A stretch of 64,000 nt of DNA from Piscicola geometra (lineage: Eukaryota; Annelida; Clitellata; Hirudinida; Piscicolidae). Location of the stretch: positions 2,702,011 to 2,766,010 of the forward strand of contig OX030966.1 of the NCBI GenBank assembly GCA_943735955.1, read 5' to 3'. Both the position numbers and the translations under genes were made by a program. Shown here piece by piece: positions 39,306-52,204 of this stretch; position 1 is the stretch's first letter, and each line of letters begins with the position of its first letter. Below the pieces are notes generated by a model. It did no database searches, had not been told where the DNA came from, and saw nothing but the letters and a program-made list of their open reading frames with translations.

Positions 39306-42300
39306 TCAGGAGATGAGGCAGTAGCAGTCGTTGACTTCTTCCACGGGAGGCAGCATCGGTAGCTCATCGCTAGGTGGCTCGGTGTAAGATCCGTCTAAGT
39401 AGACGCTGTGGGATGGTTGGTAGGAAGGTTGGTGGAAGGATAAGTGGGGTTAACATTATTATTATCATCAAGCGGGCGCGGATAAGAGGTCAGAAGGTTT
39501 TTTTATTCCGAGGCACGTTTGTGAACGTTGGGATAGTTGTTGGGATGACTGGTCGGATGGTTAGAGAGTGGGTTGATCGTTGGTGGGGTGTTTGTTTGGA
39601 TGGTTGTTTGGATGGTTAGTGGAATGGTTAGTGGAATGGTTAGTGGAATGGTTAGTGGAATGGTTAGTGGAATGGTTAGTGGAATGGTTAGTGGAATGGT
39701 TAGTGGAATGGTTAGTGGAATGGTTAGTGGAATGGTTAGTGGAATGGTTAGTGGGTTTTTGGAATGGTTGGTGGGTTTTTGGAATGGTTGGTGGGATGAT
39801 TGGAAAGATGTTAAGAGAGAAGTTTGGTTGGATGTGTGAAGGAATGGTTGGGAAAATGGTTTGTGGAATGGTTAGAGGGATGGTTGGTGGGTTGTTTAGT
39901 AGGATAGTTAGAAGGAGAGTTAGGAAAATGGTTGGTGGGATGTTTAGCAAGATGGTTGAAAGGATGGTATGAAAAACTGGTGCTTTTTTGGTTGTTAGCG
40001 TAATAGGGTTATTGGGATGCAGTGTTTGGTTTGATATAGGAAGTTTATCTAGTTGTGAACTATTTGTAAGGGGGTAGTGAAGTTCAAGTGGCTTCAATTC
40101 TAGTGTAAAGTCAAAACACATTCATCTTTAACAATTTCGCCAGCACTAGGAAAACCTAAAACTTCACTTCCACTGCTCCACCAAACAACCATTCTTCCTA
40201 CCAAACTACCCCTTCCTTTCATCAAACAATCTCTATTCTCACTAGACCACTTTTCCCTCCACTTAACTCACCGCAGCAGCTGCACCTGCCTCACTGCTCC
40301 TTCTCTGGCCACTCTGGGCGACAAACATGAAGTCTCAGCACCATCTTGTCTGTTCCAAGCCATCCTCAAGGGGTGACTAATCGTCTCAACGTTGATCACT
40401 TTGCGGTCTGTGCGCAAGTAAAGTAAGGGGGAAGAGGAAAAATAGAGAAAAGAAGAAGAGAGGGAGAAAGAGAAAAAAGGGTAAAGAGTGGGAAAAAAGG
40501 AAAACATGATAGAAGAGTGGAATATTGATTAAAAAGAGATGAAAGATACCTTAAAATATTTAATTGTCTAAATTTCATAATTTTGGGACCTAACCATTTA
40601 AATGAAAAATTTTAAAATTTGTGAAAATCTTTTTACTATAAAGTTTTATTTTAAAAACGCTGAAACATTGAAGTGAATTATGATGTTGTTTGTTCATTAG
40701 TTATTGGATTTTCAAAACCCTCTGTTGGGAAAAATCTAAAAGTATGTTTTTAAATATAATTTTCAAAATCTTTATTACACGGATCAATTAATGGCTGAAG
40801 AAAATTTAAAGATTTGTTTCTTTAAATCAAAAGTGTCTAAAGATTAGTTTTTTAAGTTAAAGATAAAGAGATTGTAGGTTCGCACCGATGCGTTGCAGCC
40901 AGGCTCTGAGTCGCAGCCACACAGAAGAGAAGCTCTCATATTCTGGAGAACCCGTGCACATTCCTACCTGTGATGGTGGTAGTAGAGATCGCTGTGGTGG
41001 TGTCAGTGGTGATAGAGCTGGGATGCAAGTGGTTCAAGTGCTAGTATTAGTTATGGTGGTGGTGGTGTTAGTGATAACAGTGGTAGTAAGGATAATGGTG
41101 AGGATGAAGTAGAAGTTTAAAAAGGCTTTTGTTTTTTTGGGAATTAAAAAAAACTATTTAGTGTTTTCATTTTTAAGCCTCAAAACATTATTTTTATTTT
41201 TCATTTCAAGCTTCAAATCTTTCTCAGATTGTGGTAAAGGTTGACCTTGATGACTGAGGGGATGAACGTTTTGTAGGTGAGGTCGGAGGGTGTTCTGTAG
41301 AAGGCCCTTCTGGCTGCTCCACTCACAGCGTCTGTTGAGTGGGAATCCATTGGAGTTGTGAGTTTTCAAAATTAATTTAATAAATTAATCAAGTTGTTTT
41401 GATTAATTTAAGCAGTTATTATTCAAATTAACCTAATTAATGTCAGTTTAAATACATTTTTCGTTCATTTTATGTCTCATTTACTTTGCTTTTTACAATC
41501 AATCCAACAATCACCATCCTGCCAACGACCTTGCGTCGATAAGGCCACTGGGCTCTCCTCGTCCCACGTGACCTGACCATTGGCCGGTGGAAAGGAGGAT
41601 GGCGGGATGGATGTGTAGTTGATTCTGACGTAGCGGACTTTCCAGTAGCGATGTGAGTTTCCCATGAAGTTTCTGCCCGTCCTGACGCTGTCTGGTGTTT
41701 GGAGAGGGGAAGAGTTGCATGCTGTGAAATGATTGAAAGTAGTTACGATAAAAGGATATTATAAGTAACAATGCCACAAGGACTTAAACTGCACCAAACA
41801 CCGCGGAAAAAATTCCTAGTTCAAAATCCTTGCTTAAAAATTGATAATGAAATACAGCATTACACAAGTTGAAAATGTGAAATGATGGGAGTTACAAGTC
41901 CAGCAGAACCTGTTGATTGTTTGAAGATGGTCTCGAGGGTCTGTACATTAACTATGCGAATGTTTCTCACCTGGAGATTATTATGGTAGTGGTGTTGTGG
42001 GGGTGTTGTAGTGGTGTATGTGGTTGTGGTGGTGTGGTGGTGTGGTGGTTGTGGTGGTGTGTTTTTGGTGGTTGTGGTGGTGTGGTTGTGGCTGTAGTGG
42101 TGTAGTTGTGTTGTGGTGGTGTGGTTGGGGTTGTGTTGTTGTTGTGGTAGTGTGGTTGCTATCGTGGTAGTGTGGTTGCTGTGGTGGTGTGGTTGTTGTG
42201 GTGGTGTTTTTGAGATATTGTTGTGATGGTATTGTTTTGGTGTTATTGTGATGTTGTGGTAATCTTGAAGTGGTTTTGTGATTTTGGGATGGTGTTGTGG

Positions 42301-42670
42301 AGTAGTGTCGTTGTAATGGTAATGTTGTTGTGGTGTTGTTGTAGTGTTGCTGTGGTGGTGGTGTTTCAGTGGGACGAGCACCTCTTTTGTCCATTTAGAT
42401 GCTTTGTAAAAGGCGTCTGATAGAGGTTTGAACCTGGTGGAGTGGGGGTGGTGAAGAAAGAGGTTGGTGAATGAAGATAACAATGTGAATGAATAAAGAC
42501 GGGATGAATAAAATATTATGAATGCAAGATGAATGAATGAAAAGATGATGAATAGATGACTAAAAATATTATTAAATGAATGAATGAAGCACCTGGGATA
42601 AGACTCACAGGCACAGTTGAGGCTTGAAGATCCAATGAAATCAGGCAGAAAGTCCTGAGCCCCTGAGAAG

Positions 42671-42727
<57 letters not shown>

Positions 42728-45066
42728 GAAAAATGATTCGATAGATGTTTCTTCATCGCTCACCAATTAACTCAGTTCTGAAGCAGCCGTAAACAAAAAA
42801 GATTCTAGTGATCAACACCAAATGATGTCGTCGGATCGTTTCAACTGCCTGTGGTGTAGTGATGCGTGGTGTAACAATTAGTTGTGTGCTTAGGTGTGGT
42901 AAGTGTGGCGTGTGGTATAGTGAAGTGTGGTTCGGTGAAGGGTTGTGTGGTGAGACGTGGAAGGGTGTGGTGAAGAATGATAAAAGTCAGATATGATTTG
43001 GTGAAATTCGGCGTTGTGAGATTTAGTGTGGTGAGATGTGGTGGAGGGAAATCCGGTGTTCTGAAATAAGGGATAGTGATGTGGTCAAGTGTGATGGTTG
43101 GATTACGTGTGGTGTGAAGGGTTTTGGAGTGGTGCGGTATGTTGAAAGGTTGTGTGTTGTGGTGTTGTGAGAGGGTGATGTGGTAGGGAGTGATTAGCTG
43201 TGAGGTGGATATTTTGGGATGTGGTAGGTGTGGTGGGATATGGTATGTTGTGATGTAGTAGGTGTGGTGGAGTATGGCACGTTATGGTGTAGCGAGACTA
43301 AGGTGACTTAGTGAAATTCATTGTTTGAAAATTATATTAAATTATATAGTGATATGTATTTGGTGAAGGGTAAATGATGTAGTAAGATATTGTGTAGTGA
43401 ATAAAATTTGCAACAATATTCCATAATTTAATTACTCTCTTTACTCCCCCATCTCCCATTTTTTTCAACCATTTGCCTTCTACCTCCGATTTCATTCACC
43501 ACTTTTTTATTTTTTATTTTCACCCCTTCTTTTATTTTCACGTCTTTATAAATTCCGACCCACCTGAAAAGTAACATCAGGATCGACATCCGAAGCGTCC
43601 CAAGAATTAACAGGAGTTCTAATCGGCAGAGTTTCAATTGATAATATTTTGCCTGCAAGAGTGGAGTGGAAGATTGAAAGTGAAAATGTGGAATTAAACG
43701 GTTAAAAATAGATGGCAGTTTGCAAGGTGGTGGGTTGGGTTGTAAAGGTTGTTGGTTGAAAATAGATGGGTAATGGGTTAGAAAGTTGAGAAGGTAGTGG
43801 GCGAGAATAAAAACAAATCAAGTGTAAAATAATTAAAAACAAATGAAAAATAAAATCGTCAGGTTAAAAAAACACCAAAACGCCACAAACACCTTGGAAG
43901 TTGGTTTGGAACATGTAGTTGTTGATGGCTGCATACGTCTCAGGCAATTCCTCGTAACGGGGTCTCCTGCGGTCAGTGTCGTGACATTTTGGAACCACAT
44001 TCAAAAAGCCAATCGAGATTGATTTGTCTTCGTGGTGGTTTCGGAGAGAATTTTCGCTGTTTGGTGTTTGATTGTTTAGATGGAACTCTTCTTGATCTGT
44101 CTGTTGTTGTTGTTGTTGTTGTTCTGTGTCTATGTTGTCTTCTCGTTGTTCCGAATGTGTTTCTAATTGTTGTTGTGAGTTTTGTCGTGAGTAGGAATTT
44201 TTTAGACTGCTGTTGCTGGTGTTTTTGATGTTGCTTTTTTGATTATCGTTTTGTTGTGGGCGTCTGAACACACACCACATTCTGGTGGGGTTTGTACAAT
44301 TGATTACTATCTTTGCCTCTACAATGTTTGCGTACAACCACCGATCACGTGCCACTCTACAAAAAGAAGATATCAATATACCACGACAACCACACTACAC
44401 CATTCTAGACTACACCACTCTAGACCACACTACACCATTCTAGACTACACCACTCTAGACCACACTACACCATTCTAGACTACACCACTCTAGACCACAC
44501 TAATCTAGACCACAGTACATATCAAACTACATCACCTCATACCGAACCACAACATTCTAGACTACATTTAACCACACATAACCTCACTACATATGACTCT
44601 TCATTACTTAAAATCACACCATCATACCTCTTTAGACTACACCACACCACACCACACCGACTCCCACTACAGCACACAAAACCACAAATGTCCACTCAAC
44701 GTCACAATACCTAAGGCCTCTGACAAAGAGAGATGAGTGGGGATTGGCGGGTAGGTCAGTCATGAGCGAGTCATTATCGAGGTCATTTAAACAGGTCAAC
44801 TGGTGTGGGAAGGAAGTGGTGAGATAGTGGAAGGAATGCTTAAGGTGGAAGATGATTATGAAATGGTAAAGGGGGTTAAAAATGAGAATGTAAAACTAGA
44901 AAAAACAATTAAAAGAAAAAGTGGGCTAAAATAGAGTTTTGATTGATCAAATGAATGGGAAACCTTCCTTTCAATCGTCTCACACTTGAGAACGTCCATG
45001 TCAGGCTTGTCTTTCAGCCAGGCATTTACCCGAGGCACCAGTGTTCTGCGAAAAATGTTGATGACA

Positions 45067-45151
<85 letters not shown>

Positions 45152-46092
45152 CGATGATGATAATGATGATGATGATGAAGGTGGTATAAAGAAGACTCTT
45201 CGAGAAGAAGCGACTACACGAAAAATTCATAAAATACGCTATAGATCCTTCCATAGATCTTTCTTATTAGTTTTTCTCTGAAAAATTTCATTTTCCAAGA
45301 CAGGTTGTCCCAAGTGAGGCAGATTAAACATCATGACGTCGTAAAGTATTCCATGGCAACAAGCCTAAACCATTCAAAATGAAATTAATATTTAAAAGGT
45401 TGAATGTATTCTTTTAAAAAATTCTTAGTTTATTACTGGAAGATGAAAGCTTAGCAAAACTGCCAAATATTTCTAATTGCTCAATGTTTACCCTCTAATC
45501 ATTTTTGGAAAAAAAATTCTAGAATTTTTCATATACAATTTATGAGTTTTTACATTTTTGGAATATAAAAAAAATCTTTTTTATTCTTTCCACTCTTGCA
45601 ACATCGTTTATTGAAACCATCTTCCACCACTCTCCTCTATCCATCCACGTTTGTTGGTTTATTTTTCAGCCAACTCGCCAACTAACAGTTTTTACCAATC
45701 CGCTCATTAATCAACTCATTCCAGCCTTTCTCCAACCATCCTTTTTTTATCTATCCCTATCCCCTTCCATTCATCATCTTTTCCAACCACCTCTAACCTA
45801 TATATTTTCAAACCTCCTCTCACCTTCCTCCAACCCTTCTCCCAACTAACTCGAATGATGTGAATTCAAGAGCGGCCACTTCAGGTTCGTCAGGGTTGAG
45901 GCATTCAGGCCAGAAATCTTCGATCAGCAGACGTTCATACTTCTTGGTGACTGGCGAAGGGGGCGGATGGTTGCGGTAGTAGGAAGGGGTACGCAAGGCG
46001 CCCATTTCCATTCCTCCTTCCTCTCCCTTCGTCTCGCTCTGCTTCTGCTGCATTGTACGCCTGCGCAGTGTCGACGCCACTATCGCTGCCAT
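39306..46092 (-). CDS. Uncharacterised protein built of four diverged internal repeats, 13 exons
   Basis: No named family recognised. Exons, in transcript order, are 46092-45851, 45045-44964, 44799-44711, 44356-43893, 43652-43564, 42662-42609, 42433-42382, 41970-41910, 41691-41515, 41331-41246, 40967-40886, 40407-40272 and 39405-39306 (stop TGA). All junctions are GT/AG, and all phases agree except 42609 to 42433, where a small exon may be missed. The product is about 570 residues. A block recurs four times: SFETLVPRVNAWLKDKPD + VLKCETIE; ETYAAINNYMF + ILSIETLPI; LSDAFYKASKWTKE + IRIVNVQTLET; SFSSVWLRLRAWLQRI + KVINVETI. A hydrophobic GLRV-type strand follows each block (LFVRGLRVARD, VTFQGLRTFCL, YWKVRYVRINY, VQLLRVYLDG). 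A Q/N-rich insert splits repeat 2 from repeat 1. No signal peptide or membrane segment is evident, and the protein ends NDCYCLIS. Several introns hold tandem arrays. Confidence 0.75.
39597..39790. repeat. 12-bp minisatellite ATGGTTAGTGGA in the last intron of the four-repeat gene
   Basis: About 12 near-identical units, followed by diverged GGAATGGTTGGTGGG units to about 39970. The Val-Glu-Trp-Leu and Asn-His-Ser-Thr frames are by-products. Confidence 0.93.
41985..42365. repeat. GTGGTGTGGTTGTG-type low-complexity array in an intron of the four-repeat gene
   Basis: Imperfect GTGGTGGTGT and GTTGTGGTG units with no fixed period fill the intron between 41970 and 42382. The poly-His/Thr frames on the minus strand are by-products. 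Confidence 0.85.
42673..42726. repeat. (GAT)n trinucleotide repeat in an intron of the four-repeat gene
   Basis: About 18 pure ATG/GAT units immediately upstream (in gene sense) of the acceptor of the exon at 42662-42609. The poly-His frame is spurious. Confidence 0.95.
42850..43400. repeat. GTGGTGTGGTGAAG-like degenerate low-complexity DNA
   Basis: G/T-rich words (GTGTGGTG, GTGGTGAGATG) without a constant period. Intronic in the four-repeat gene. Confidence 0.6.
44376..44520. repeat. 36-bp tandem repeat, about three copies
   Basis: The unit spans CACACTACACCATTCTAGAC and TACACCACTCTAGACC and is repeated head to tail. It lies in an intron of the four-repeat gene, just upstream (in gene sense) of the acceptor at 44356. 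Confidence 0.88.
45059..45183. repeat. (GAT)n trinucleotide array in intron 1 of the four-repeat gene
   Basis: About 40 GAT units with occasional GGT, GAC and AAT variants. It begins 14 bp upstream (in gene sense) of the exon at 45045. The poly-Asp, poly-Met and poly-Ile frames are spurious. Confidence 0.96.
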
Positions 46093-46099
46093 TGTCACT

Positions 46100-47140
46100 G
46101 CTCTGTAGAGTGGTTTTTTCTTTTGGTTTTATTTCGGGATGTGTTGTTGCGGTTAAACCATCTTAAACATCCAGTGAATAGTTTGCAACTACTTTCTTTC
46201 TCTCTAACTTTTTTTATTTAAATTTTTTTCCTGTTGGTTTTTTAAACACTAGTTTTTCTTTTCAACATAGAACAGCAATACTGCACAATTAGCTTCAAAG
46301 CTCTGCTCACAGATGTCATAATTTTCTTTTTTCTGCGTATACGACCTCGTAAAGAACCGTACAACCTTATACAAACCATTAAACCTCATACAAACCTCTA
46401 AAGCCTTAGAAAAACCTTTACAGTCTTACAAAAAAAAAATTTTAACCTAAATTTTTTATAAAATGCAATACAATTTTCTTGAAAAAAGCTTATACAAAAT
46501 GTTATTGTAATAACACAATAATACGAAACAAACACTTATAAAGACTCACTGTCACGCACACACCACAGAAGCACATACGTTGCACTACACGACAAAACCA
46601 ATGAGAAAAATCGACTTTTCCATCAATGCCAATCAATAGGCACCATCACCCCTCTCTCATTCCCCTCTACCTTATCTTTTCTATTTTTTTCTTTCTTTCT
46701 TTTCGATAAAGTTTCAATCTTAGTTCCACATTTTGACATTTTGAACCTTACATCTTATAGTCATCTACCAACAATAAAATGAAATCATAAAATAAAATGA
46801 CTTTTTCAAAATCAATTATATGATTTCTTTTTTTAATTTAAAAAGAAGTAAGCTTGCAACAGCACCCAACTTCCGCCGAAAAAAACAACTCAGTCGAGCA
46901 AGTTTATGGGCGACTAGAGGGAGAAAAAAGTAGAAAATACCAGAATTTTGGAGCATTAGACTTGTTTCTTTGTTTTGGTCTTGGTTTGTGTGTATGGAAA
47001 ATAATTTACAATTTAAAAGATTGATAAGAGAACTGCGATTGCAATGGTCGAAAGCTGTTCCAGAAGCGCCTGGCCTGTTTGGTATCTTTTCTTTCTTTGT
47101 GTGGTTCTGTCTAGATTTTCTATTCAAACAAGTTTTGTTT
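46100..47140. other. AT-rich intergenic DNA upstream of the four-repeat gene
   Basis: No further gene supported. It would include the promoter of the four-repeat gene. Repeated AAACCTTACA-like words at 46350-46440 are too degenerate to define a unit. Confidence 0.45.
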
Positions 47141-47151
47141 GATTAATAGAT

Positions 47152-47298
47152 TTGTGGATGGATGTGTGGGTGGATGTGTGGGTAGATGTCTGGGTAGATG
47201 TGTGGATGGATGTGTGGGTGGATGTGTGGGTGGATATGTGAGTGGATGTGTGGGTAGATGTGTGGGTAGATGTGTGGGTAGATGTGTGGATGGGTGTG
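47152..47298. repeat. 12-bp minisatellite GGATGTGTGGGT
   Basis: About 12 units of GATGTGTGGGTG with GGGTAGAT and GGATGGAT variants. Confidence 0.93.
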
Positions 47299-47478
47299 TT
47301 GATATTATATGTGCCTTTTAATGTGTATTTGGTGATTACATGTGTTTGTATTTTGCGTTTTTGTACGCATGAGAACGTCTATTCTTGGATGTACGCGTGG
47401 ATTCACTCGAATGTGTTTGTCTTGAGGTTTGGTGTACAGTTCCTTGTACATGTTTCCCTACGCATCTACATATTTGTG

Positions 47479-47820
<342 letters not shown>

Positions 47821-47859
47821 TTTGAGTGTGAGTTTGGATGTGTGTTGAATGTTTAAAAA

Positions 47860-50148
47860 AAGTGTTTCACTACAAGTTTCTAGTTAGGACGCGTTCTATC
47901 ACAATCCTTCCAAATAAATAAAAAATACAGAAAATGTTTGACAACACCTATCCAACATTTTGGAAAACCAAGAAAAAAGATAAATTATATATACGTTAAA
48001 ATAAATTCATTTAATAAATATTTTTATTGAGAAAAGCTTTTAATACTTACTTCAATGTGGTTATTTTTTTGTTTTAAACATTAATTTAATCTATACTTTT
48101 AACATCAAAAATTGGGCAACTGTCCTTGAATTATCATAACCTTACCCTTTTATTATAAGTAGTTCGTTGACCAGGTTCTAAACTTTTTTCAAAAGAGTGT
48201 TTTAAAATTGTATGAAAAAAAAAGTTGTAAAACAAATATTTTGTTAAATAATTGTTTGCACAAACAAACAAACAAATTTTGGGGTTAAAAAATAAAAACC
48301 TCTATTTATGCAAAACTATGTTTTCTATTTTACTATAAATACAAATTAAATTGTATTTGATCGAGAAGGTTTTTACATTTTTTAAGTGGGTTGCCTAAAT
48401 TTTTCAGATGTAATTTCTATTTTTTCCCGGGTGGGTTTTTTCTTTTTTTCAGGACTAGTGAGTAATCGAGTGAATTGTCTAGATACAATTAAAACGATTC
48501 TCTACTAACCCATGCGTCCAAGCAATCAAACCCACCAATCAACTCAACCATCCATTATTCGAATCAACTCTGTCCTGTTTGAGCATCCAAAAACATAAAT
48601 TGAAGTAGTGCACCATTTTAATGCTTTTCTCTCCATTTATTACTCTATGATCATGAGAATGATGATGATTATCTTGTCTATCTAGCATTTTTGTACCTTC
48701 TTTTTACGTACTTTCATTACTCTTTCGAATAATAAAGTAACCTTATCATATACTTGCAGCAGTAATCAATTAAAGTCCTATTGTTCTTATTCTTAAAAGG
48801 TTCCTAACTAACTTTAGTTAATATTACGTCGTTCATCTATTGTGAAATTATTTGGTTATAATAATACTGTTGTTCGCTAATATACAAGTATAGATTTATT
48901 TATCATTTTATATTTGATTATACTATTTTGTTTTAATAATAATATTTTATTTTTATGATATTATTTTATTTTTATGATATTATTTTATTTTTATGTATGG
49001 ACCTATCGCATGTGCCAGCCAATGCACCACTAAAGTATGTGTCTATGCGGCTTTTTGCAATATTTATGTGATCCCTTTTATCGCTCAGTGCAACATTTCT
49101 CTATTTTGTGAAATTGCATTTTTTTATTTTAATTTTATGTAGGTGTAGTTTGGGTATGTGTGTTCTATGTATGAGTGGTTGTGTGTGTCCGTGTAGTCTT
49201 TGTATGTGTGGTTGTGTGTGCCCGTGTTTTTAACTTTTTGTTGTTGTTAATTGTTCTTAAAACTATTGCGTTTAAAATTTTGATAATTGTCATAAAATCA
49301 AAAGCAACAGCAAACAATGCTTTCTGGTGAGTAATTTGGCGCTAAAACTTCGCGTTCGTCTCATCAGATCCATTTTGAGTTTTCAGCTTTCATTTCAGAA
49401 AAGGCTCTCCATCTACTAAATGTTTCTCCGCTTTAATACTACTTTCAATTTAATAGACAATTATCTTATCATTAGAGGAAACATTAACATCATGTTATCC
49501 CTATCTTTATATACACTTTTTCAACATTAACGATATATTTTCCGTAAAACACCATGTATAAAGACATGTTTAACCTATAAAATTCAATTTTGAAAGCTAA
49601 TGCGCCCTGTACATGGAGTTTACAGTATGAAAAGCTTGAGATCTCCAAGGTACATTACCAGGCACTCAGGCTTTCCAATGGAAAGCTTCTATGAAAGCAA
49701 ACATTAAAAAATATAATTTTAAATTAATTTATTTTAAATGAATGTGGATTAAACATAGGATATTTTTGAATTTATAGTTTTAAATTTATGTTACATAACT
49801 TCAAAAAACTTACTCTTTTAATAAATAAAATTTTTTAACTATAGTTTATAGATCAAAGAGATGCATTTTAAAAATACAATAAAAACTTTAAGAAGATTAG
49901 AAAAAGTTGAGATCATCAACATCACCAATCTGTCCAAAATAAAAAATTAATTAATTTACACATTTGTGTGTTCACAAGTTTTTTTTAAAGGGCATGTGTA
50001 CTGCATGGGTAAAGCCTAATGATATTAAATATGCAAATCAAGCTGCTGACAGTAAGTTTAATGTTGGCGAAACTTTTGTACTGACGTGGTGATGTCACGT
50101 TGTTTTGTTCAAACAAGTCAAGTTTTTGAAACTTTCACGTTTCAAACA
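47860..50148. other. AT-rich intergenic DNA
   Basis: Includes a 20-bp tandem repeat, three copies of TTATGATATTATTTTATTTT (about 48935-49000), and the MITE at 49545-49632. A segment at about 49635-49690 is shared with about 62553-62610. No supported gene. Confidence 0.5.
49545..49632. mobile_element. Small inverted-terminal element (MITE), ACCGTAAAACACC family
   Basis: CCGTAAAACACCATGTATAAAG at the left is mirrored by GCGCCCTGTACATGGAGT then TTACAGTATG at the right, about 88 bp in all. The downstream flank (GCTTGAGATCTCCAAGG, ACATTACCAGGCACTCA) is shared with the copy at 62460-62610, so the real repeat unit is longer than the palindrome. Confidence 0.7.
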
Positions 50149-50162
50149 GGTTCAGCGCATGG

Positions 50163-50548
50163 GCGGCGATCTTGGGGGGTTCTAGGGTCTGGAGCCCCTC
50201 CCCACTTTTTTGTAGTGAGGGGGTCCCCCTTAATGTGGACCTTCCCCCCCTCCACTTTTTTCAATAAAAACATTTTTTAACTCTTGTTTTGATACAAGGA
50301 TAATCGTCAACCATGGCATAATTTTTGTTTTATATGTATATTTTTCATATAGTATACATTGTGAGTATGTATAGTTATAGTGATAGTTGTTTAAAAAAAT
50401 ATTCTTTGCCTTCTCAAGTATTCGTATAAAAAAAATTTAAACAATGTTTTTTTAAGTGAGAGGAGAGAGGACCCGAACCCCAGGACCCCCTCTGGGTGGT
50501 CCATGCTGGGTAGGAACCCCCCAAGATTTGCAGCAGATCGCCGCCCCT
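50163..50548. mobile_element. 386-bp non-autonomous inverted-repeat element flanked by a 14-bp target duplication
   Basis: The left end GCGGCGATCTTGGGGGGTTC is mirrored at the right by GAACCCCCCAAGATTTGCAG and ATCGCCGCCCCT; the left copy lacks the 9-bp TGCTGCAAA. The element is flanked by exact GGTTCAGCGCATGG repeats at 50149-50162 and 50549-50562. The interior is G/C-rich at both ends and AT-rich in the middle, with no coding capacity. Related copies are at 33836 and 62087. Confidence 0.8.
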
Positions 50549-50569
50549 GGTTCAGCGCATGGTCGAATG

Positions 50570-52120
50570 CTATTTTGCGTACTACCCAGAAAGTTAAAAA
50601 CAGTTTCTCATTTTTTTGACATCATTATTTGCATGAAATATGAAGGTTTCAAATGAGGCAGACCTATAAATATAGATTTTATTTTATTTATTTTAATATT
50701 TATTTTTTTTTTTTTTTTTTTTTATAAAATTGTTTTTTGGCATGTAAATATGGGGAGCGCCTTAAGCATGAATACGTCTAATACATAGTATTTCACCGTA
50801 TATCTTTTATAAATAGGAAAAAAAGACAAAAAGCTTGTGTTTAAAGGAAATGGAAGAAAATCGCATAACTGAAGTTGTAAAAAATAATAATGAATTGAGA
50901 AAATCTAGTTAAAATATTTTATTGTGAAACATATCAAATATATGTAAAACAGGATGAGGGCTAACATATTTCAGTTCTGGAAGAAAATTTTTAACCTTAA
51001 AGTTTTATTTGTTAAATAAAAACTTTCAATTTTGAAATCTATTTGAAAATAAGATTAACTAACCTTGTTTTTCGTTTCAAAAATCGGTGAAAAAAAGAGA
51101 AAAACTAGAGCTGAAAGCCTTACAACTTCGAAAGCAGTTTCATTTAAAAATTCATTTTCAGGCTAGCATCCATCGGAAATGATTTGGTCAACTAATTCTC
51201 ATGATGAGCATCCAAGCTTCAATTAATGTTTTTCAACAAGTTTTAAATTAAGTTTCCATTTTTGTCAGAATAAAAGTTTCAACTTTGCATTGCCGACCAG
51301 AAAAAATTCTTTCGCAATTATAGTGTAGCCTATCGCATACAGAAAAAAAAACACTGTTTTCAATCTACTAAAAATGACAGTTCCAGTTTAACTTTTGCTT
51401 CATTGTGTTAAAACCAACGACCACCCGTCTCCACAGTCCCATCTTGAAGTGTGGAGATGCATGCACACGTCGCAGGGAACAGGTGAGAGCATGTCCCAAG
51501 TCTATATATACGCACGCATACACGTACACATACACACACGCATACACACAAGAGTACACTTGTTCATACACTCACACATACATCAATGCGTACACTGATG
51601 CGTACACAGTGCGCATAAATATTGTTTAGAAGACATAGATGGCTCAGAACGTATGTCTGCTCACAAAGACATGCGTCATATGCCATGTCGTCTCGTGTGA
51701 ATTGGAGGTTCTGGTAGCTGGATGAGAAAAAATAAAGAACCAGGAAAATTAGGGCTGTCGCTGTGTGCTTGGTGGGTTTGAATGGCTGATGTGGTTGAAC
51801 AGGTTGAAGAAATTGAAATCTATGAAGTCGAATAATTATACTGATTACGGTGGTACAGCTGAAATGTGTGAGCAAACTCAGATCTTACATTGGACAGCCT
51901 TCTTTTTCGTTCTTTCGTCATTGCTTTGAAAATAAAGTTTTATAGCGCCACATAGCGAAACAAAATTAGTTTTAGATGTTTTTTTTGAAACATCAGTTGG
52001 TGTCTTTATTTTTTTTAACTGAAAACTGTAAACGTTTTAAAATAACGTGAACACAATGTATAAAACTCACACTTTTACTCATAAAAGTTTCCAAATAAAG
52101 TGCATGGCTTCTCTGGAGCA
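50570..52120. other. AT-rich intergenic DNA
   Basis: Poly-T run of about 22 at 50702-50723; a CA-rich stretch (ACACGCATACACAC) at 51515-51600. No supported gene. Confidence 0.45.
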
Positions 52121-52126
52121 TCAAAG

Positions 52127-52200
52127 CACTTGGGCGACAGTAGGAATCGAATCAACGCTAGTGAGACGAGCGTTTTACAGTTAGACCCTTCTGCTGTCCA
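52127..52200 (-). ncRNA. tRNA-like sequence (tRNA pseudogene or SINE head)
   Basis: On the minus strand, GACAGCAG pairs with CTACTGTC (7 of 8). There is an anticodon-arm-like hairpin ACGCT/AGCGT with an enlarged 9-nt loop, and a B-box-like GTTGATTCGATTCC. The loop size and weak D arm argue against a working tRNA. Confidence 0.4.
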
Positions 52201-52204
52201 AAGG

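Noticed and set aside
44886..45281. Poly-Asp or poly-Ile protein
   Set aside because: Driven by the (GAT)n array. The real exon (45045-44964) lies beside it in another context.
45304..45367. Minus-strand stretch reading GILYDVMMFNLPHLGQP, considered as exon 2 of the four-repeat gene
   Set aside because: Its phase fits neither neighbouring exon. Direct joining of 45851 to 45045 is phase-correct and aligns repeat 1 with repeat 4, so this is probably chance or another transcript.
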